A stretch of 64,000 bases of DNA from Patagioenas fasciata (GCF_037038585.1 NC_092525.1:5186969-5250968), one strand, 5' to 3'; positions 9,758 to 23,339 are shown, numbered from the stretch's first letter. Program-made: numbers and translations. Notes: generated from the sequence alone by a model not told the origin.

Positions 9758-12700
9758 GAGCCTCTGGAACCGCCAGAGCGCTCCCCCCACCAACATTCTC
9801 TTGCCTTGTTTTCGGGGTTCCTCTTCACCAGCTGAGGCGCCCTCCCACCCCCCGCCGCCCTCTTACCTTTTTCTAGAGGTCTCTTGAGCCACCAGCAAGC
9901 TCCCCCGCACCTTCCCTCAGCGATCTTGGCCCGCCAGAGGCCTGCCCCTCGTCAGCCTCCTCCCCTTTTCCTGGGTGCTGCTTGAACCACTGGTGGGCTC
10001 CCCTCCACCATCCTCTCGTCCTTTGTAGGGGAGTCTCGTGACTCACCAGAGCGCTCTCCGCCGTTGCCTTGCTGGGGTTATTGACACCGCTTGACTTGCC
10101 AGAGCGCTCCCCCTCGCAGTTCTCTTGTTGGATTTCTTGGGACCTTTTGAACCATTGGAACAACGGGAATGCTCCCCCCCACTGTGACCTTGCCTTTCTT
10201 CAGTGCGATCTTGACGTGCTGGAGCACTTCCCCGCGCCGTCCTCTTGCCTTTTACTGGGGAGTCTCTTGAATATCCACAGCACTCCCCCCTGCCATCCTT
10301 TACCAGATTTTTTGACACTTCTTGACATCTCGGAGTGCTCTCACTCACCCTTGTCTTGCCTATTTTCAGGGCGCTCCTGTCCCGCTGGATGCTCCTCCCT
10401 GCTGTCCTATTGCCAGATTGAGAATTCTCGACCTGTCCCAGCGCTACCCCACCGTCCTTCTGCCTTCTACCTGGGAAGTCACTTGAAGAACTGGAGCACT
10501 CCCCCCTGCTGTCCTCTTGCCTTTCTTCACTGAGATTTTGGCCTGCCAGAGCACTCCTCCCTGTTGTCCTCTTACTGGATTTCTTGGGACCTCTTGACCC
10601 ACTGGGTTTCTCCTCCTGCTGTCCTTTTGCCTTTCTTTAGTACAATCTCAGCCTGCTGGAGCGCTCCCCCTCGCCGTCCTCCTGCTGGATTTCTTGGAAC
10701 CTCTTGACCCCTTAGGGCGTTCCCCCTGCCTCCCTCTTGTGGTTTTTGGGGGAGTCTTGTGATCAACCAGGCCGTTTCCCCCCACCATCCTCTTCCCCTT
10801 TTCCTGGGTGCTTCTTGATCCACCAGAGTGCTCTCAAAGCTGCCTGTTACCATCCTCTAACCATTCTCTTGCCTTTTTTGGTGGAGTCTTGTGACTCACC
10901 GGAGCGTTCTCCACCATTGTCTTGCTGGATTTGTTGACATCGCTTGACCTGCCGGAGCGCTCCCCCTCACAGTTCTCTTCCTGGATATCTTGGGACATTT
11001 TGAACCACTGGGGGGCTCCCACCCGCCATCCTCTTACCGCATTTATTGAGACGTCCTGATCTGCCAGAGCGTTCCCCCTCGCCGTCCTTTTGCTGGATTT
11101 CTTGGGATGCCTTAAACAACTGTGGGGCTCCCACCCACCATCCTCTAACCGCATTTATCGACATTTCCTGATCTGCTGGAGCGCTCCCCCTTGCCGTCCT
11201 CTTGCTGGATTTCTTGGGATCTCTTGGACCACTGGGGGGGCTCCCACCCGCCATCCTCTTACCGCATTTATTGAGACTTCCTGATCTGCTGGATTGCTCT
11301 CCCCCTGGCCTTCCTCTTGCACTTTTTTGGGGGAGTCTTCTTCACACATCCGAGCGCTCTCCCTCACCCTTGTCTTGCCTCTAGTCAGGGCGCTCTTCTC
11401 CCGCTGGAACGCTCCTCCCCGCCATCCTATTGCCAGACTGAGAATTCTTGACCTGCCGCAGTCCTGCCCCGCCATGCTCCTGCCTTCTGCCTGGGAAGTC
11501 ACTTGAAGAACTGGAGCGCTCTCCCCCGCTGTCCTCTTGCCTTTCCTCAGTGGGATTTTGGCCTGCTAAAGAGCTCCTCCCTGTCGTCCTCCTGCTGGAT
11601 TTCTTGGGACTTCTTGACCCATTAGGGCGTTCCCCCTGCCACCCTCTTGTGGTTTTTGGGGGAGTCTTGTGACCAACCAGGCCGTTTCCCCCCACCATCC
11701 TCTTCCCCTTTTCCTGGGTGCTTCTTGATCCACCAGAGTGCTCCCCTGCACCATTCTTTTGCCTTTTTTGGGAGAGTCTTGTGACTCGCCGGAGAGTTCT
11801 CCACCATTGTCTTGCTGGATTTCTTGACATCGCTTGACCTGCCGGAGCGCTCCCCCTCGCAGTTCTCTTGCTGGATTTCTTGGGACGTCTTAAACAACTG
11901 AGGGGCTCACACCCACCATCCTCTAACTGCATTTATCGAGATTTCCTGATCTGCCGGAGCGCTCGCCCCTGCTGTCCTCTTGCTGGGTTTCTTGGGACCT
12001 CTTGACCCACACGAGCTCTCCTCCCCACCGTCTTCTTGCCGGACTTATTGAGACTTCTTGACCCGCCAGAGTGTTCCCCCTCATCATCCTCCTGCCTTTT
12101 TCTGGGGATTCTCTTCAACAACTGAAGAGCTCCCCCGCACTGTCCTCTTCCCTTTTTTCTGGGTGATTCGTGAATCACCGGTGAGCTTCTCCTTACCACC
12201 CTCTTGGGCTTTTTTCAGAGCAACCTTGACCCATCAGAGCACCCCCTCACCGTCCTCTTGCCAGATGTACTGAGGGTTCTTCATCTGCCACAGCGCTCCC
12301 CCACGCCGTCCTCTTGCTGGATTTCCTGGAACCTTGTGAACCACTGAGGGGCTCCCACCCACCATCCTTTTACCGCATTTATTGAGACGTCCTGATCTGC
12401 CAGAGCGCTCCCCCTTGCCGTCCTCTTGCTGGATTTCTTGGGATCTCTTGGACCACTGAGGGGGCTCCCACCCGCGATCCTCTTACCGCATTTATCGAGA
12501 CTTCCTGATCTGCTGGAGCGCTCCCCCTCGCCGTCCTCTTGTTGGATTTCTTGGGTCCTCTTGACCCATTAGGGCGTTCCCCCTGCCACCCTCTTGTGTT
12601 TTCTGGGGGAGTCTTGTGACCAACCAGAGTGCTCCCCCCCACCATCTTCTTCCCCTTTTCCTGGGTGCTTCTTGATCCACCAGAGTGCTCCCCTGCACCA

Positions 12701-13611
12701 TTCTCTTGCCTTTTTTGGGGGGAATCTTGTGATTCACCGGAGCGTTTTCCACCATTGTCTTGCTGGATTTCTTGACACCGCTTGACCTGTTGGAGCGCTC
12801 TCCCTCACAGTTCTCTTGCTGGATATCTTGGGACCTCTTGAACCACTGGGGAGCTCCCACCTGCCACCTTCTTACCACATTTATTGAGACTTCCTGATCT
12901 GCTGGATTGCTCTCCCCACCGGCCTTCCTCTTGCACTTTTTGGGGGAGTCTTCTTGACACGTCCGAGTGCTCTCCCTCACCCTCGTCTTGCCTCTAGTCA
13001 GGGCGCTCTTCTCCCGCTGGAACGCTCCTCCCCGCCATCCTATTGCCAGACTGAGAATTCTTGACCTGCCGCAGTCCTGCCCCGCCATGCTCCTGCCTTC
13101 TGCCTGGGAAGTCACTTGAAGAACTGGAGCGCTCTCCCCCGCTGTCCTCTTGCCTTTCCTCAGTGGGATTTTGGCCTGCTAAAGAGCTCCTCCCTGTCGT
13201 CCTCTTGCTGGATTTCTCGGTACCTCTTGACCCACTGGGTCTCTCCTCCTGCCGTCCTTTTGCCTTTCCTTAGTACATTCTTGGTCTGCTGGAGTGCTCC
13301 CCCCCACCATCCTCTTGCTGGATTTCTCGGGACCCCTTGTCCCATATAGGACATTCCCCCCCACCACCATCCTGGTGTGTTTTTTAGGAGAGTCTTGTGA
13401 TCGACCAGAGCGCTCCCCCCTTGACATCCTCTTCCCCTTTTTCTGGGTGACTTTTGAACCACTGGTGAACTCTACCCCATCATCCTCTTGCCACATATAT
13501 TGAGACTTGTTGATCCGCCAGAGCGCTTCCCCCCCTGTCCTCTTGCCAGATTTACTGATACCTCTTGTCCTGTCAGAGCGCTCCCTTTCGCAGTCCTCTT
13601 TGTTCAGTTTG
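9758..13611. repeat. 57-bp minisatellite block, copy 2
   Basis: Same length and unit order as the block at 1112-4965, with scattered single-base differences, for example near 9915, 10301 and 13375. The open frames are kept with the same lengths in most positions. Confidence 0.93.
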
Positions 13612-16543
13612 TAAGGTAGGAGGGGGGATCTCTGATTACAGAAAGGTCCCTTTGTTCTAGGAGACATTCCCGTGCTCCATGCTTCAGGTTGCCCATCTTC
13701 CCTCTCATTTTCAATATGCAAGTCCATCACCGTCCTCCTCTTCTTTCTTGATCCCTCGACTCCCGGATGAACTCAAATCCTCTTTCTTGATCACTCTTTC
13801 TCGTAAGTTCACAACCTTACTTTCCTTTCTTGCTTTCGCCTTTGTGAGCTGCTCCACCCAAACCGAAATGCCCTGAAGACAGAAATACACCCACCCCAAG
13901 CCCGTACAGTCACATAGGGGGTGAGTCCGCTCGCTGACGCATCCCCACATCCCACAGCAAGCCCACCTTGCCTTGGCCCCGGCCCCCCGCACAGGCCTTC
14001 CCACCAACCCAGCCCCTCCGTAGCAGCACAGTTTCCCAGCATGCACCCCACAAAGACTTTCTTTGCCAGTCACCCCTGGCACTTACAGCAACACACCACA
14101 TCAGCATCAAGAGCCCTGGGAGTGGAGAGCTGGCCAGGCCCTCACCCCGGCAGGATCCTCTTCCCCCTCCTTTAGCTGATGGCAGACAGACAAGACACCT
14201 CCCAAGAGGTGTCCAGCCCTCTCTCTCAACCACTCATGAGTACAAAAGCCCAGCCTCTACTCACCCACCCCGCCTCCCAAAACCCCACCAGCAGCCCCTG
14301 GTCCCAGCTGAACAGCAGCCAGTGCTGAAGATCTGGCTCGTGTTGTCGGACACAACCTTCCCATGGATGTCTGGGCCCCTGAGCAGTTTCCAGGGGTGGG
14401 AGGGCGCAGTCCTGATTACAGGGAGGTCCCTGTCCCAAGGGGGACATTTTCTTCCTCCTCACTCCTGACTCGCAGCTCCATCACCTTCCTCCTCTTCTTT
14501 CTTGATCCCTCCTGACTCGCAGGTCTACCACCGCCATCTTCTTTCTTGATCCCTGTTGACTTGCAGATGCACTCCAATCCTCTTTCTTGATCGCTCTTCC
14601 TCGTAGGTTCACCACCTTCCTCTTCCTTCTTGCTTTCGCCTTTGCGAGCTGCTCCACCCGAACAGAGATGCACAGAAAACAAAAATATACCCACCCCAGG
14701 CCCGTACAGTCACACGAGGGGGCGAGTCCGGTCGCTGACGCATCCCCACACCCCACCACAAGGCCACCTTGCCTTGGCCCCGGCCCCCCGCACAGGCCTT
14801 CCCACCAACCCAGCCCCTCCGTAGCAGCACAGTTTCCCAGCATGCACCCCACAAAGACTTTCTTTGCCAGTCACCCCTGGCACTTACAGCAACACACCAC
14901 ACCAGCATCAAGAGCCCTGGGAGTGGAGAGCTGGCCAGGCCCTCACCCCGGCAGGATCCTCTTCCCCCTCCTTTACCTGCTGGCAGACAGACACCTCCCA
15001 AGGGATGACCACCCTGCTCCCTTAACTGCTCCCAAGTCCAAGAGCCCAGCCCCTGCTCACCACCCCCACCTCCCAAAACACAGCCAACAGCCCCTGCTCC
15101 CATTTTGCCACTTTACCCCCGAGCACGGTGTCTAGGGGTGGGAGGGGGACGCACTAATCACAGATCGTTCCCTGTGCTTAAGGATACATTCTCCTTCTCG
15201 CTGGCTCAGCCTGCCCATCTTCCTCCTCACTCTTGACTCGTAGCTCCATCACCTTTCTCCTCTTTTGTCCCCTCCTGACTCACAGGTCCACCACTGTCAT
15301 CTTCTTTCTTGACTCTGCTTGACTCACAGGTGCGCTCCAATCCTCTTTCGTGATCGCTCTTCTGTGTCAGTACACGGAAGACCGGGCACATGAGAAACTG
15401 CAAGAGTCAACAGCATGAGAACAAGCATTAGTGGAAAAATACAAGAACAAAGGACTGTATGCTATGTGATACATCAAGGACAGAGGAGTTGATACAGGAT
15501 TGATGCATCAAGGACAGAGGGACAGCTTGTGATAGACAAAAAAGGTGTTTATGGCAGTGACTTTGGTGGGAACACAAAACACATCACTTATGTAATGACT
15601 AACTTAGCTAATCAACAAATGCTTGAGCAAGTATCATAGCGAGTATAAACACAAGCCTGAATTTGTAATAAACATCTCTCATTGCACCTTAAAAGAGAGT
15701 CCGTACCGCATTCGCTACAAATGGCGCCCTGGAACAGGGACTTTCAGTGTGCCTATAAAGGCAGTAGCCGCTCTGGTAGCGAAGCCCAATCGAACCAGGA
15801 AACAGGACCGGGAACCAGGACAGTGCGCGCCCACCACCAACGAAAGGTGAGCGATTGGGAACCATGGGAGGGAAGCTATCCCTTAAGCAAAGACAAACCC
15901 TGGATGTCCTTCAATATGCGCTACAAACGCAAAATCAGGATGTATCAGGGGTCTGATTGGTGAGTTTATTACAATGGATGGCTAATCATGTGCTAGACTT
16001 TCCTACAACTGGTACATTTCAGTTGGAGACATGGCACAAAGATGAATGAGAATTATATGAACAGGTAACGACTGGAGATAAAGCTGCTTGCAAATATTCA
16101 TCTACTTGGGGAAAAATTATGACTACTAAGATACAGGATACAGGACTGATACATCAGGGACAGAGGGACAGCTTACTATAGAAAAAAATGCGTATATGGC
16201 AGTTACTTCGCTCATGTAATGTCTAACTTAGCTAAAGAGCAAATGCTTGAGCAAGCATCATAGCGAGTATAAATGCAAACCTGAGTTTGTAATAAATGTC
16301 TCTCATGGCACCTTACCGTGAGTCCACGCCAGATTCGCTACACTCTTCCTCATAGGTTCACCACCTTCCTCTCCTTCCTTGCTTTTCCTTTGCACGCTGC
16401 TCCACCTGAAGAGAAACACACAGAGGACTGAGCTACACCAGCCCAAGGGCACTACAATCAGACAGGGGCTGAGTCTGGGGGCTGACACCTCCCCACACCC
16501 CACAACGAGCCCACCTTGCCTTGGCCCCGGCCCCTCGCACATG
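13612..16543. repeat. Sub-repeats A, B, C, copy 2
   Basis: Corresponds base for base to 4966-7897 at an offset of 8,646, including the provirus in C and the shortened end of C. Confidence 0.85.
15363..16342 (+). mobile_element. Deleted ERVK-like provirus, copy 2
   Basis: Same element and same flanking CTCTTC duplications (15357-15362 and 16343-16348). It shares with copy 3 a group of LTR variants near 15642-15655 not present in copies 1 and 4. Confidence 0.9.
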
Positions 16544-17172
16544 CCTTAGAGATATCATAGCTCAGTACAAATCCCCACAGTCCTCACCTGCTGTTGGGTG
16601 CTTGCGGAGGGTCACACTCCCTGTGCCCCAGGGCACTGGCCCTACACGGCCAAGCTCGGCAGCGGGACTGTCTGGAGCTGCCGCTGGCTGGTTCTCCAGC
16701 TTTAGGGTCACCCGCAGAAGCCCGCTCTCCTCAGCTCTGCACACCCATCCAGTTGCGCCGCCCAGGCAAAGTCAGCTTCACCCTCTGCTCTACACCTCAC
16801 CTGCAAACAACCAACTTTCAACTGACAACTGTCCAAAACCCACCGACAAACTCTCCACACCTCAGCCTTTCGTTTGCAACTGCTGCCTCTAGTGCATCTC
16901 ACAGACAAGCCTTCAAAATCCCCTCATCCTGCAATAACACTCCAGCACTGATCACCTGTGGGAACAACTACCACAATACCATGCAAACACCAACCAGTTC
17001 TGGCACGGAAATATCACTTTCTCCTCAAGATTCCACCCTACACCAACTGCTGACAAACACACGCTGTCCTCACCAAAGCCAAACGCTGCAACAACCAGCG
17101 ACAACTCAAATTTGCGTGGGCGGTGCAAAATTGCAGGGGTGAGCTAACGCAGAGCTGGGCTTGAAAGCTGCA

Positions 17173-17520
17173 GAATGTACACCCTGTTGTTTAACGTGGT
17201 GAGTCACTCCCATTCTGCCTTCTCCCTGGGAGAAGCGCATGAGCAGAGGTTACTTCAAGGCACGATGAGAACGGTTCGGTTCTCCGGGTCTCGGAGGGCG
17301 AGAGCGATAAATGTGATCTGTGTCGTGGCGCAGGAACTTCCCATCCACTTGCTTCTCCATTCAGTCTGGTGCTGCAAGAGAAGGAGAGAAAGAAAAAGTT
17401 AGGACCGAGTTAACAACCTCATCATCCCTGACCCCTAATCTGCAGGAATCCTAGGAGGCCTGATATAATTTTGCTCATCTCCCTGTCTTTGCTGGAATAC
17501 TTTACTGTAGAAATTTCTGT
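17173..17520. repeat. Diverged partial macrosatellite unit at left edge of the spacer
   Basis: The sequence still aligns with the unit tail and the first part of the next unit head, but identity falls to roughly 90% by 17295 and lower after 17390, before becoming unrecognisable near 17520. One stretch, 17296-17342, is unchanged. Such a decay pattern is expected at the end of an array, where homogenisation no longer reaches. The edge leads directly into the 52-bp minisatellite. Confidence 0.8.
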
Positions 17521-17564
17521 CATCAACATTCTCTTAACCGATCTGATGTGTTCATAGTTCCTAG

Positions 17565-18335
17565 CCCAGCATCCTTTCCTCAAAGTACCTCAGCATTTCC
17601 CTTTGAAACCACACCTTAGTGCCATCCCGTCCCAGAGCTACCTCAGCATTTCCCACTGCAGCCTCTGCGATGCCATCTCCTCCCTGAGGTACCTCAGCCT
17701 TTACCACCAAAACCTCTCTCCCTTCCGTCCTCTCCTTTAAGTCCCTCACCCTTTCCCGCCAAAGCCTCCCCCGATGTCATCCCCTCCCTGAGGTACCTCA
17801 GCCTTTCCTGTCAAAGCCTCCCCCGATATCATCCCCTCCCCGAGGTACCTCAGCCTTTCTTGTCAAAGCCTCCCCCGATATCATCCCCTCCCTGAGGTAC
17901 CTCAGCCTTTCCCATCAAAGCCTCCCCCGATATCATCCCCTCCCCGAGGTACCTCAGCCTTTCCTGTCAAAGCCTCCCCCGATATCATCCCCTCCCCGAG
18001 GTACCTCAGCCTTTCCCGTCAAAGCCTCCCCCGATATCATCCCCTCCCCGAGGTACCTCAGCCTTTCCTGTCAAAGCCTCCCCCGATATCATCCCCTCCC
18101 TGAGGTACCTCAGCCTTTCCTGTCAAAGCCTCCCCCGATATCATCCCCTCCCCGAGGTACCTCAGCCTTTCCTGTCAAAGCCTCCCCCGATATCATCCCC
18201 TCCCTGAGGTACCTCAGCCTTTCCTGTCAAAGCCTCCCCCGATATCATCCCCTCCCCGAGGTACCTCAGCCTTTCCTGTCAAAGCCTCCCCCGATATCAT
18301 CCCCTCCCCGAGGTACCTCAGCTTTTCCCGCCTAA
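17565..18335. repeat. 52-bp minisatellite with a palindrome in each unit
   Basis: GGTACC occurs at 17689, 17791, 17844, 17896, 17948, 18000, 18052 and then every 52 bp to about 18312. Units to the left of 17760 are degenerate; those to the right are nearly identical. Each unit contains GAGGTACCTC, a perfect 10-bp palindrome, extended to 14 bp (CTGAGGTACCTCAG) where the preceding base is T. Each also has GATATC in a run of C. The main variation between units is a C/T change that makes or removes a CpG. The plus strand is C-rich and the minus strand has G-runs. The array ends at the CpG island. Confidence 0.95.
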
Positions 18336-19110
18336 GCTCCTCCCGCGCCGTCCCGCCCTCAGGTTCCTCCGCCGCTCCCTCCGTTCCCGGCCCCCCCCGC
18401 CCCTCGCGCCCCCCCTTGGCGCTCCCGACCCGCCGCTGCCCCCTCCCGCTCGCTTTCCTCCCTCTGTCCTGTGTCACTACGGGGGCTCCCCCTCCGCCCC
18501 ACGGCCCCGCCCGAGCCCCGCGCAGCGCTCAGCGCGGGGCTCCCTTCCCTCACAGCCGCCCGCGTGTTTCCCCCTCGCCCCGGCCTGGGGCCGCGCTGTT
18601 GCGGCTGGCTGCCCCTCGCCTTCCTCCTTCCGAAACCAGCCCGTCTGTCACCCTCCAGCCTCGCCCCTCAGCCGGTCCCGGGCCGCCCCGTCCAGTCTCC
18701 CCGCTGTCCGCCCGCCCCTCGCTCACCGCCGGCCCCGCCGTTCCTCGCGCGCTGCTCCAGCCGCCGCACCGCCGGCACGTGCTCCGCGGCCCGCGCACTT
18801 ACGCAGCATGTCCCCGCCCATCCCGCGCAGGAGCCAATCCCGTCCGCGTCCGCCACCGGGCTGCGCCCCCCCCCCCCCCCCCCCGCCTCCGCGCCCGGCA
18901 CTGGCCCCCCCTGCCCCTCGCCCCCCGTCCCGGAGCCACCGGCGGCCGCAGAGCGGCGCTGTCCGCCCGCAGGGCGGGGCCGGGAGCTTTCAGGCTGCGT
19001 CTGCCCGGGACCGAGGGCTCTGCCGCCTGCCCGGGACAGCCCGGGACCGAGGGCTCCGCCGCTGCAGCCCGTTTCGTGCCGCTTGCGCCCCCCAGGTTAC
19101 ACGGCTGCAG
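18330..19110. promoter_or_regulatory. CpG island 1
   Basis: Dense CpG, very GC-rich DNA with many CCCGCCC-type GC boxes, directly following the 52-bp minisatellite. Long overlapping frames on both strands (up to 280 codons, 18416-19258 plus) are what unstructured GC-rich DNA gives and show no known domain. A promoter is likely from composition, but I cannot assign a gene or direction. Confidence 0.65.
18866..18884 (+). repeat. C homopolymer, 19 bases
   Basis: An uninterrupted run of 19 C inside the CpG island. Runs of this length are prone to sequencing error and length change, and the complementary G run can form quadruplex structures. Confidence 0.95.
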
Positions 19111-22100
19111 CCTTCCTGCTGGTTTAGCTCACACACCTTTCTTCTTTCTAACTGCACAGCAGTTCACACTCACAAAAGTTCGTGCTGGTTGGCATAAGAG
19201 TATCTGCATAAGAATTTACAAACATTACAAAGATATACCACAGACCACAGCTTTCTAAGCTTTCAAGTTAAAGTTCCATGTTTAAATAAAACAGACAATA
19301 CCAGTAGAGCTGTGTACCTCTGTCGTCTTTGTTCAGAAAGAAGTGACAACACCAGAAAACACATTGACAGCCAGTGCTTTGAACAGTGAAGGTGGGATCT
19401 ACAAAAGTCTGATTAAACTAAACAGCCTCAGGTCTTTATCAAGCTGCAGATCTGCCAGGAATGCTGAAATGCAAGAGTTTACTCCTGCAATATTCCACGA
19501 TGGAACAGCCATTTCATATCAAATATAATCTCAAAGTTCCAAACCAGTACATTAAAAAGCTACCAGTAAGTATTAGAAGACCACTGCAAGATCTTATTGC
19601 TTTTTGAGTTAAATAATAATTTTTCAATAAACCAAAACCCAAACAGGTTCTCAAATCTGTTGCTTATCATCCTGTTCATTCATTAGCACTGCAGCAATCA
19701 GTTTTTATACAATGTGTCAACAGAGGCGTCTAAAAAACCCCAAACAAAACTTATTCAAGTCCACGGACACCCCCGCCCTCCTTGCCCCCCCTCACCCTGA
19801 GCCCCATGATCACCACTTGGTGCGGGAGAGGAGCACAACTCGACAGACAGAACCAGAAATCCGACTGCGGTAAGAAGGAAACATCGAGGTAGTTACAGCT
19901 TCCTTAAACATTCAAAATCTGATGTCTTCCAAAACAAAGCACATCATCCTCATCATTTAAAAAGCAAAGTTGCTTTGTACGTCTCTGATCCTCACACCAG
20001 CTGAGTGGTTCTCAAGTCCGCTGAGCTCCACTGTGCAGCCACCCCCACGTCTGTGTCGCCTTGTCTGGAGTCCCCAGTCGCGGGACAGTGAGTGGGGTTG
20101 GACTCCAGTGATAAAGAAAAACACAAAGAGTCAAATTGGAAAAGTAATTAAAACAGAAGATCTGAAAGCCAGTTTAATTTTAATAACTTATTTGTACACT
20201 GCTATAAGCATATGAAGTATGGGGGTCACGAACTCTTGCTACCACATATGTGCCTTATTACAATAAGCACAGGAAACAAGGAAGTAGCATTCCTTCTATT
20301 TTTGATGTAATTATGAGCTAATACATCTCCTGAGATGGCTTCCAGACCTGATTTAGTATCTACACTGTGTTGTACTGCAGATAAATACCTCAGGTCAGCA
20401 TTAATTGAAGACAATGTGCAGAATGAGCAATATGCAGGTAAGCACAAGATCCTGGATTCCTTACAAGAGTCTACTTCTAAAATTGTCTGAAAATGCTGCA
20501 GAAATTGTAGCAGATAAACAACAGTAGCCACATTTTGTCCTATGGCATTTACATAATGTTGATCCACCTGTATTAACTTGTGCCCTTTCGGAACAGAGCT
20601 GTAAACTCAGAGTGTCCAAAGACTTCTTTCTTTTGAATAGAATACGCTTAAACTGGCTGTCTTGAACAGACTGGCTGTGCAGACTTGCAGCAGTTGAATG
20701 GAGGATGTGATTCCAGTGAATGGAGACAGAAAGAAGATCAGCACAAAAGCAGCAATGACAGACCAGAGACACCCACCTAAAGCCTACGGAGACCAAAAAA
20801 AGTCGTCGTGTGGGCTTAGCAGTTGGGGAACCAGACCAAACAGCCTGGTTATTCTCCACCAGGAGGGTCTTTATCTGGCCATGATCATGTCATCAATGGA
20901 GAAACTCACCATCATCAGACAGAGTGCAGCCGTGGGCAATGAGAGCAGCAAATCCAGCACCGACACGGTGTCAGAGTTTGTACAGACAATGAACACGCTC
21001 ACGGGTCTTGTTCAATACTTTACACACTATTCTGAAAAGAGACACTGATTTAACTGTTGCACAGCACATACTGTCACTTTACACAACTTGGAGAAACAAA
21101 GCAAGCTCATAAAGTTCATACTCCATACATCAGGATAGGAGGTTACTCATAAAATGCAATCATCTCTGCCAGATACAGGCAAATGCACATATTTATTTGA
21201 AGCAAATTCCAAGTTTATACCGTCATCTCAGGTCAAATTCTGCTATCAGACACAGGACACACAGCTCAAATGCCAACAGCTCATAAGAAAGCTTCACAAG
21301 AGAATGAACTAAACATACAGCTATGGAATCAAGTGTGTTTTATCAATACGTCAAATGCAACTCTAATTCCCCTAGGCCCTCACGTTAATAGAAACCCCAC
21401 AGAGTTTCTAGAAAGAATGTCCATAAAATTGACATGCGACATTACCCTCAGTGAGTCTCCTGAACCAGACGGCAGAGCAACCGACCCGCAGCAAGGACAA
21501 CACAGAACAGACAGTTCTGCTGGAAACGCAAGGAACGGACTAAAAGTAACCATTCTGCATTACAGAATTAATGCATTGTGTCACTTTGTGTAGATAATTC
21601 ACCCATAAAAATCAGTAAATATGAAGGCCACCCTTACTGATAAATGCCTATATGTTTGTAGTCATGTTTAATAAAACACACTTTGTGAGGGTTTTTTGGC
21701 TCAAGAAGGACACTGGATCAGTGTGCTTTGGGTTATTTCTGTAAGGAGCCATAACTCAACAGAAAGATAGCTTTAAGAAAGCGTGCAATTAGCTATTAAT
21801 TGGACAAAATAAGTGTAGTTAGCACATAATAAATAGTTTTAAATGGTCTCACAAGTAGTTCATGTGATACATTTCCCTCAGGGTCTCCTGATATCTCCCA
21901 TTCATTTCTATTAAACCTGCTGAAATGAAGCTGTGTGTGTTTCATTTCAGTGATCTACAGGGAATTCAAACCAACAATAACAACTTGCCGTATTATCAGA
22001 AACAGTTTCTAAAGAGTAAACACAACAATATAGGAGGGGGGAGTGGAAGAAACACCACCTGGATTCATTTTCCCATATCAATTCTTATGAAAATATCCAC

Positions 22101-23330
22101 AATAGGATGCACTTATCAGCAAGGTATACAACTGCACATCTACACACAACATAACTGCATGTAATCGCACATTTTTGACCATATTAACTACAAATTGGGC
22201 AGCTATAAAATACGTCAGTTATACCTTCATTTACTTCCAGAAATCTCCACTGAAATTATTTTGTTGCTTAAATTACTGTATAATGTGCACTTTATTAATG
22301 TATTATACATTAAGTATACAAACATGTTATGAAAAAACAAATCTAGTCCCAATACCTTTGTGAGTTTTAAAGGACGCCGGTGGGTAACGGTGAACAATCA
22401 ACAGTCATCCGGGTAAAACACCCATGGGCAGAGCTGAAACTTGTTTTCATTGGTAGGTTGTGTTTTTCTGCAAGTTGTGTTATCATACCTACATACAGCA
22501 AATAAAGATTTGACCCAAATTACATACCTTTATGTGCATACACACACGCACATGTTTGTGTTGTACAAAGATGCACACTGTTACTGAGATGTATAGGCAT
22601 TGAATGTGTCAGGTAAGTAACATGACAAGAGGCTTGAGAGGTGGGTCTGCAGGGAATTCTCTAAGTAACATATTAATGCAACAAATCTGGTGGCATAAAG
22701 CTACGGGGGAAAAAAATCCAGCGGAGAATCAGATAAATTCACGTGTTCTTTAAAGACAGCTCATGCATTCAACCAACTCCCAGGTGGGCCTGGCTGTGGA
22801 AAGGAAAGTTTGCTTGAGCACTTAGCGCCAGTGTCTGATGAGCAGACAAAACACCAACTGCAGACCGGGGACCCCCAGTTCTCAACCAGTTCATGGCTCT
22901 GAGCATCTTCTTTCCACACACTGCAGGTAACGCTTTACATCTGCAATCCCCTCCCTAAACCCATCTTGTTCCTGGCTGAGAAGATACCAGATGTGGGAAC
23001 TATTGCATGATAGAAGAATTTGTGCTGTTAAATCACAGGATTCTGAGCACTGCAGATGATCACAGTGCGGTGCTGCCCTGAGAAGAAAGGACGAGTGACT
23101 CTTGGTGTTCCCTGCTGCTCACTGCCCTGATCCTGCCCACCCTCATGTTCCAGCCACTCAGACCCCGGCCAGAATGACTGAGACAGGAGGGTCTCTTAAG
23201 GATGTTTTGTTTTGTCCAGATACCTTTAATTTGCTTATATACACAGATTTCATAAGAGGAAGCACTTGATTTCACCGATGACACGATTTCTCCAGTAACG
23301 CATCTCACCAAGATTGCCAATTGACAGTCC
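19111..23330. other. Spacer, AT-rich stretch without recognised gene
   Basis: Ordinary-composition DNA with scattered short frames. The longest are 20859-20461 minus (132 codons) and 20698-21048 plus (116 codons), which overlap on opposite strands. A minus-strand frame at about 21010-20885 ends at a good donor-like GTGAGT, but I could not connect it to any protein. I see no complete transposon here. Confidence 0.4.
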
Positions 23331-23339
23331 CCTTAGGAT

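Larger units (their letters stand above)
8647..17172. repeat. Macrosatellite unit, copy 2
   Basis: This is a direct head-to-tail copy of 1-8526 at an offset of 8,646 bp with no visible length change. It stays nearly identical to copy 1 until about 17172, where the last 120 bp of the unit are replaced by the diverged version that leads into the single-copy spacer. It shares several variants with copy 3 rather than with copy 1, for example in the provirus LTR near 15645 and in the tail near 16593. It shares one variant near 16815 only with the partial unit at 39868. Confidence 0.97.

Noticed and set aside
17565..18335. CRISPR array, because of regularly spaced palindromic repeats
   Set aside because: Units are contiguous with no variable spacers, and the setting is eukaryotic; it is a minisatellite.
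18416..19258. A 280-codon plus-strand frame in CpG island 1
   Set aside because: Crosses a 19-base C homopolymer and overlaps four other frames; no recognisable domain.
20085..20115. CR1-like 3' end (GGGGTTGGACTCCAGTGAT)
   Set aside because: Only a short resemblance; the typical terminal repeats of CR1 and further alignment are missing.
20461..21048. Overlapping frames on both strands with a donor-like GTGAGT, possibly an exon of a membrane or WD-type protein
   Set aside because: Both strands look equally plausible, frames shift within short distances, and I could not tie either to a family.
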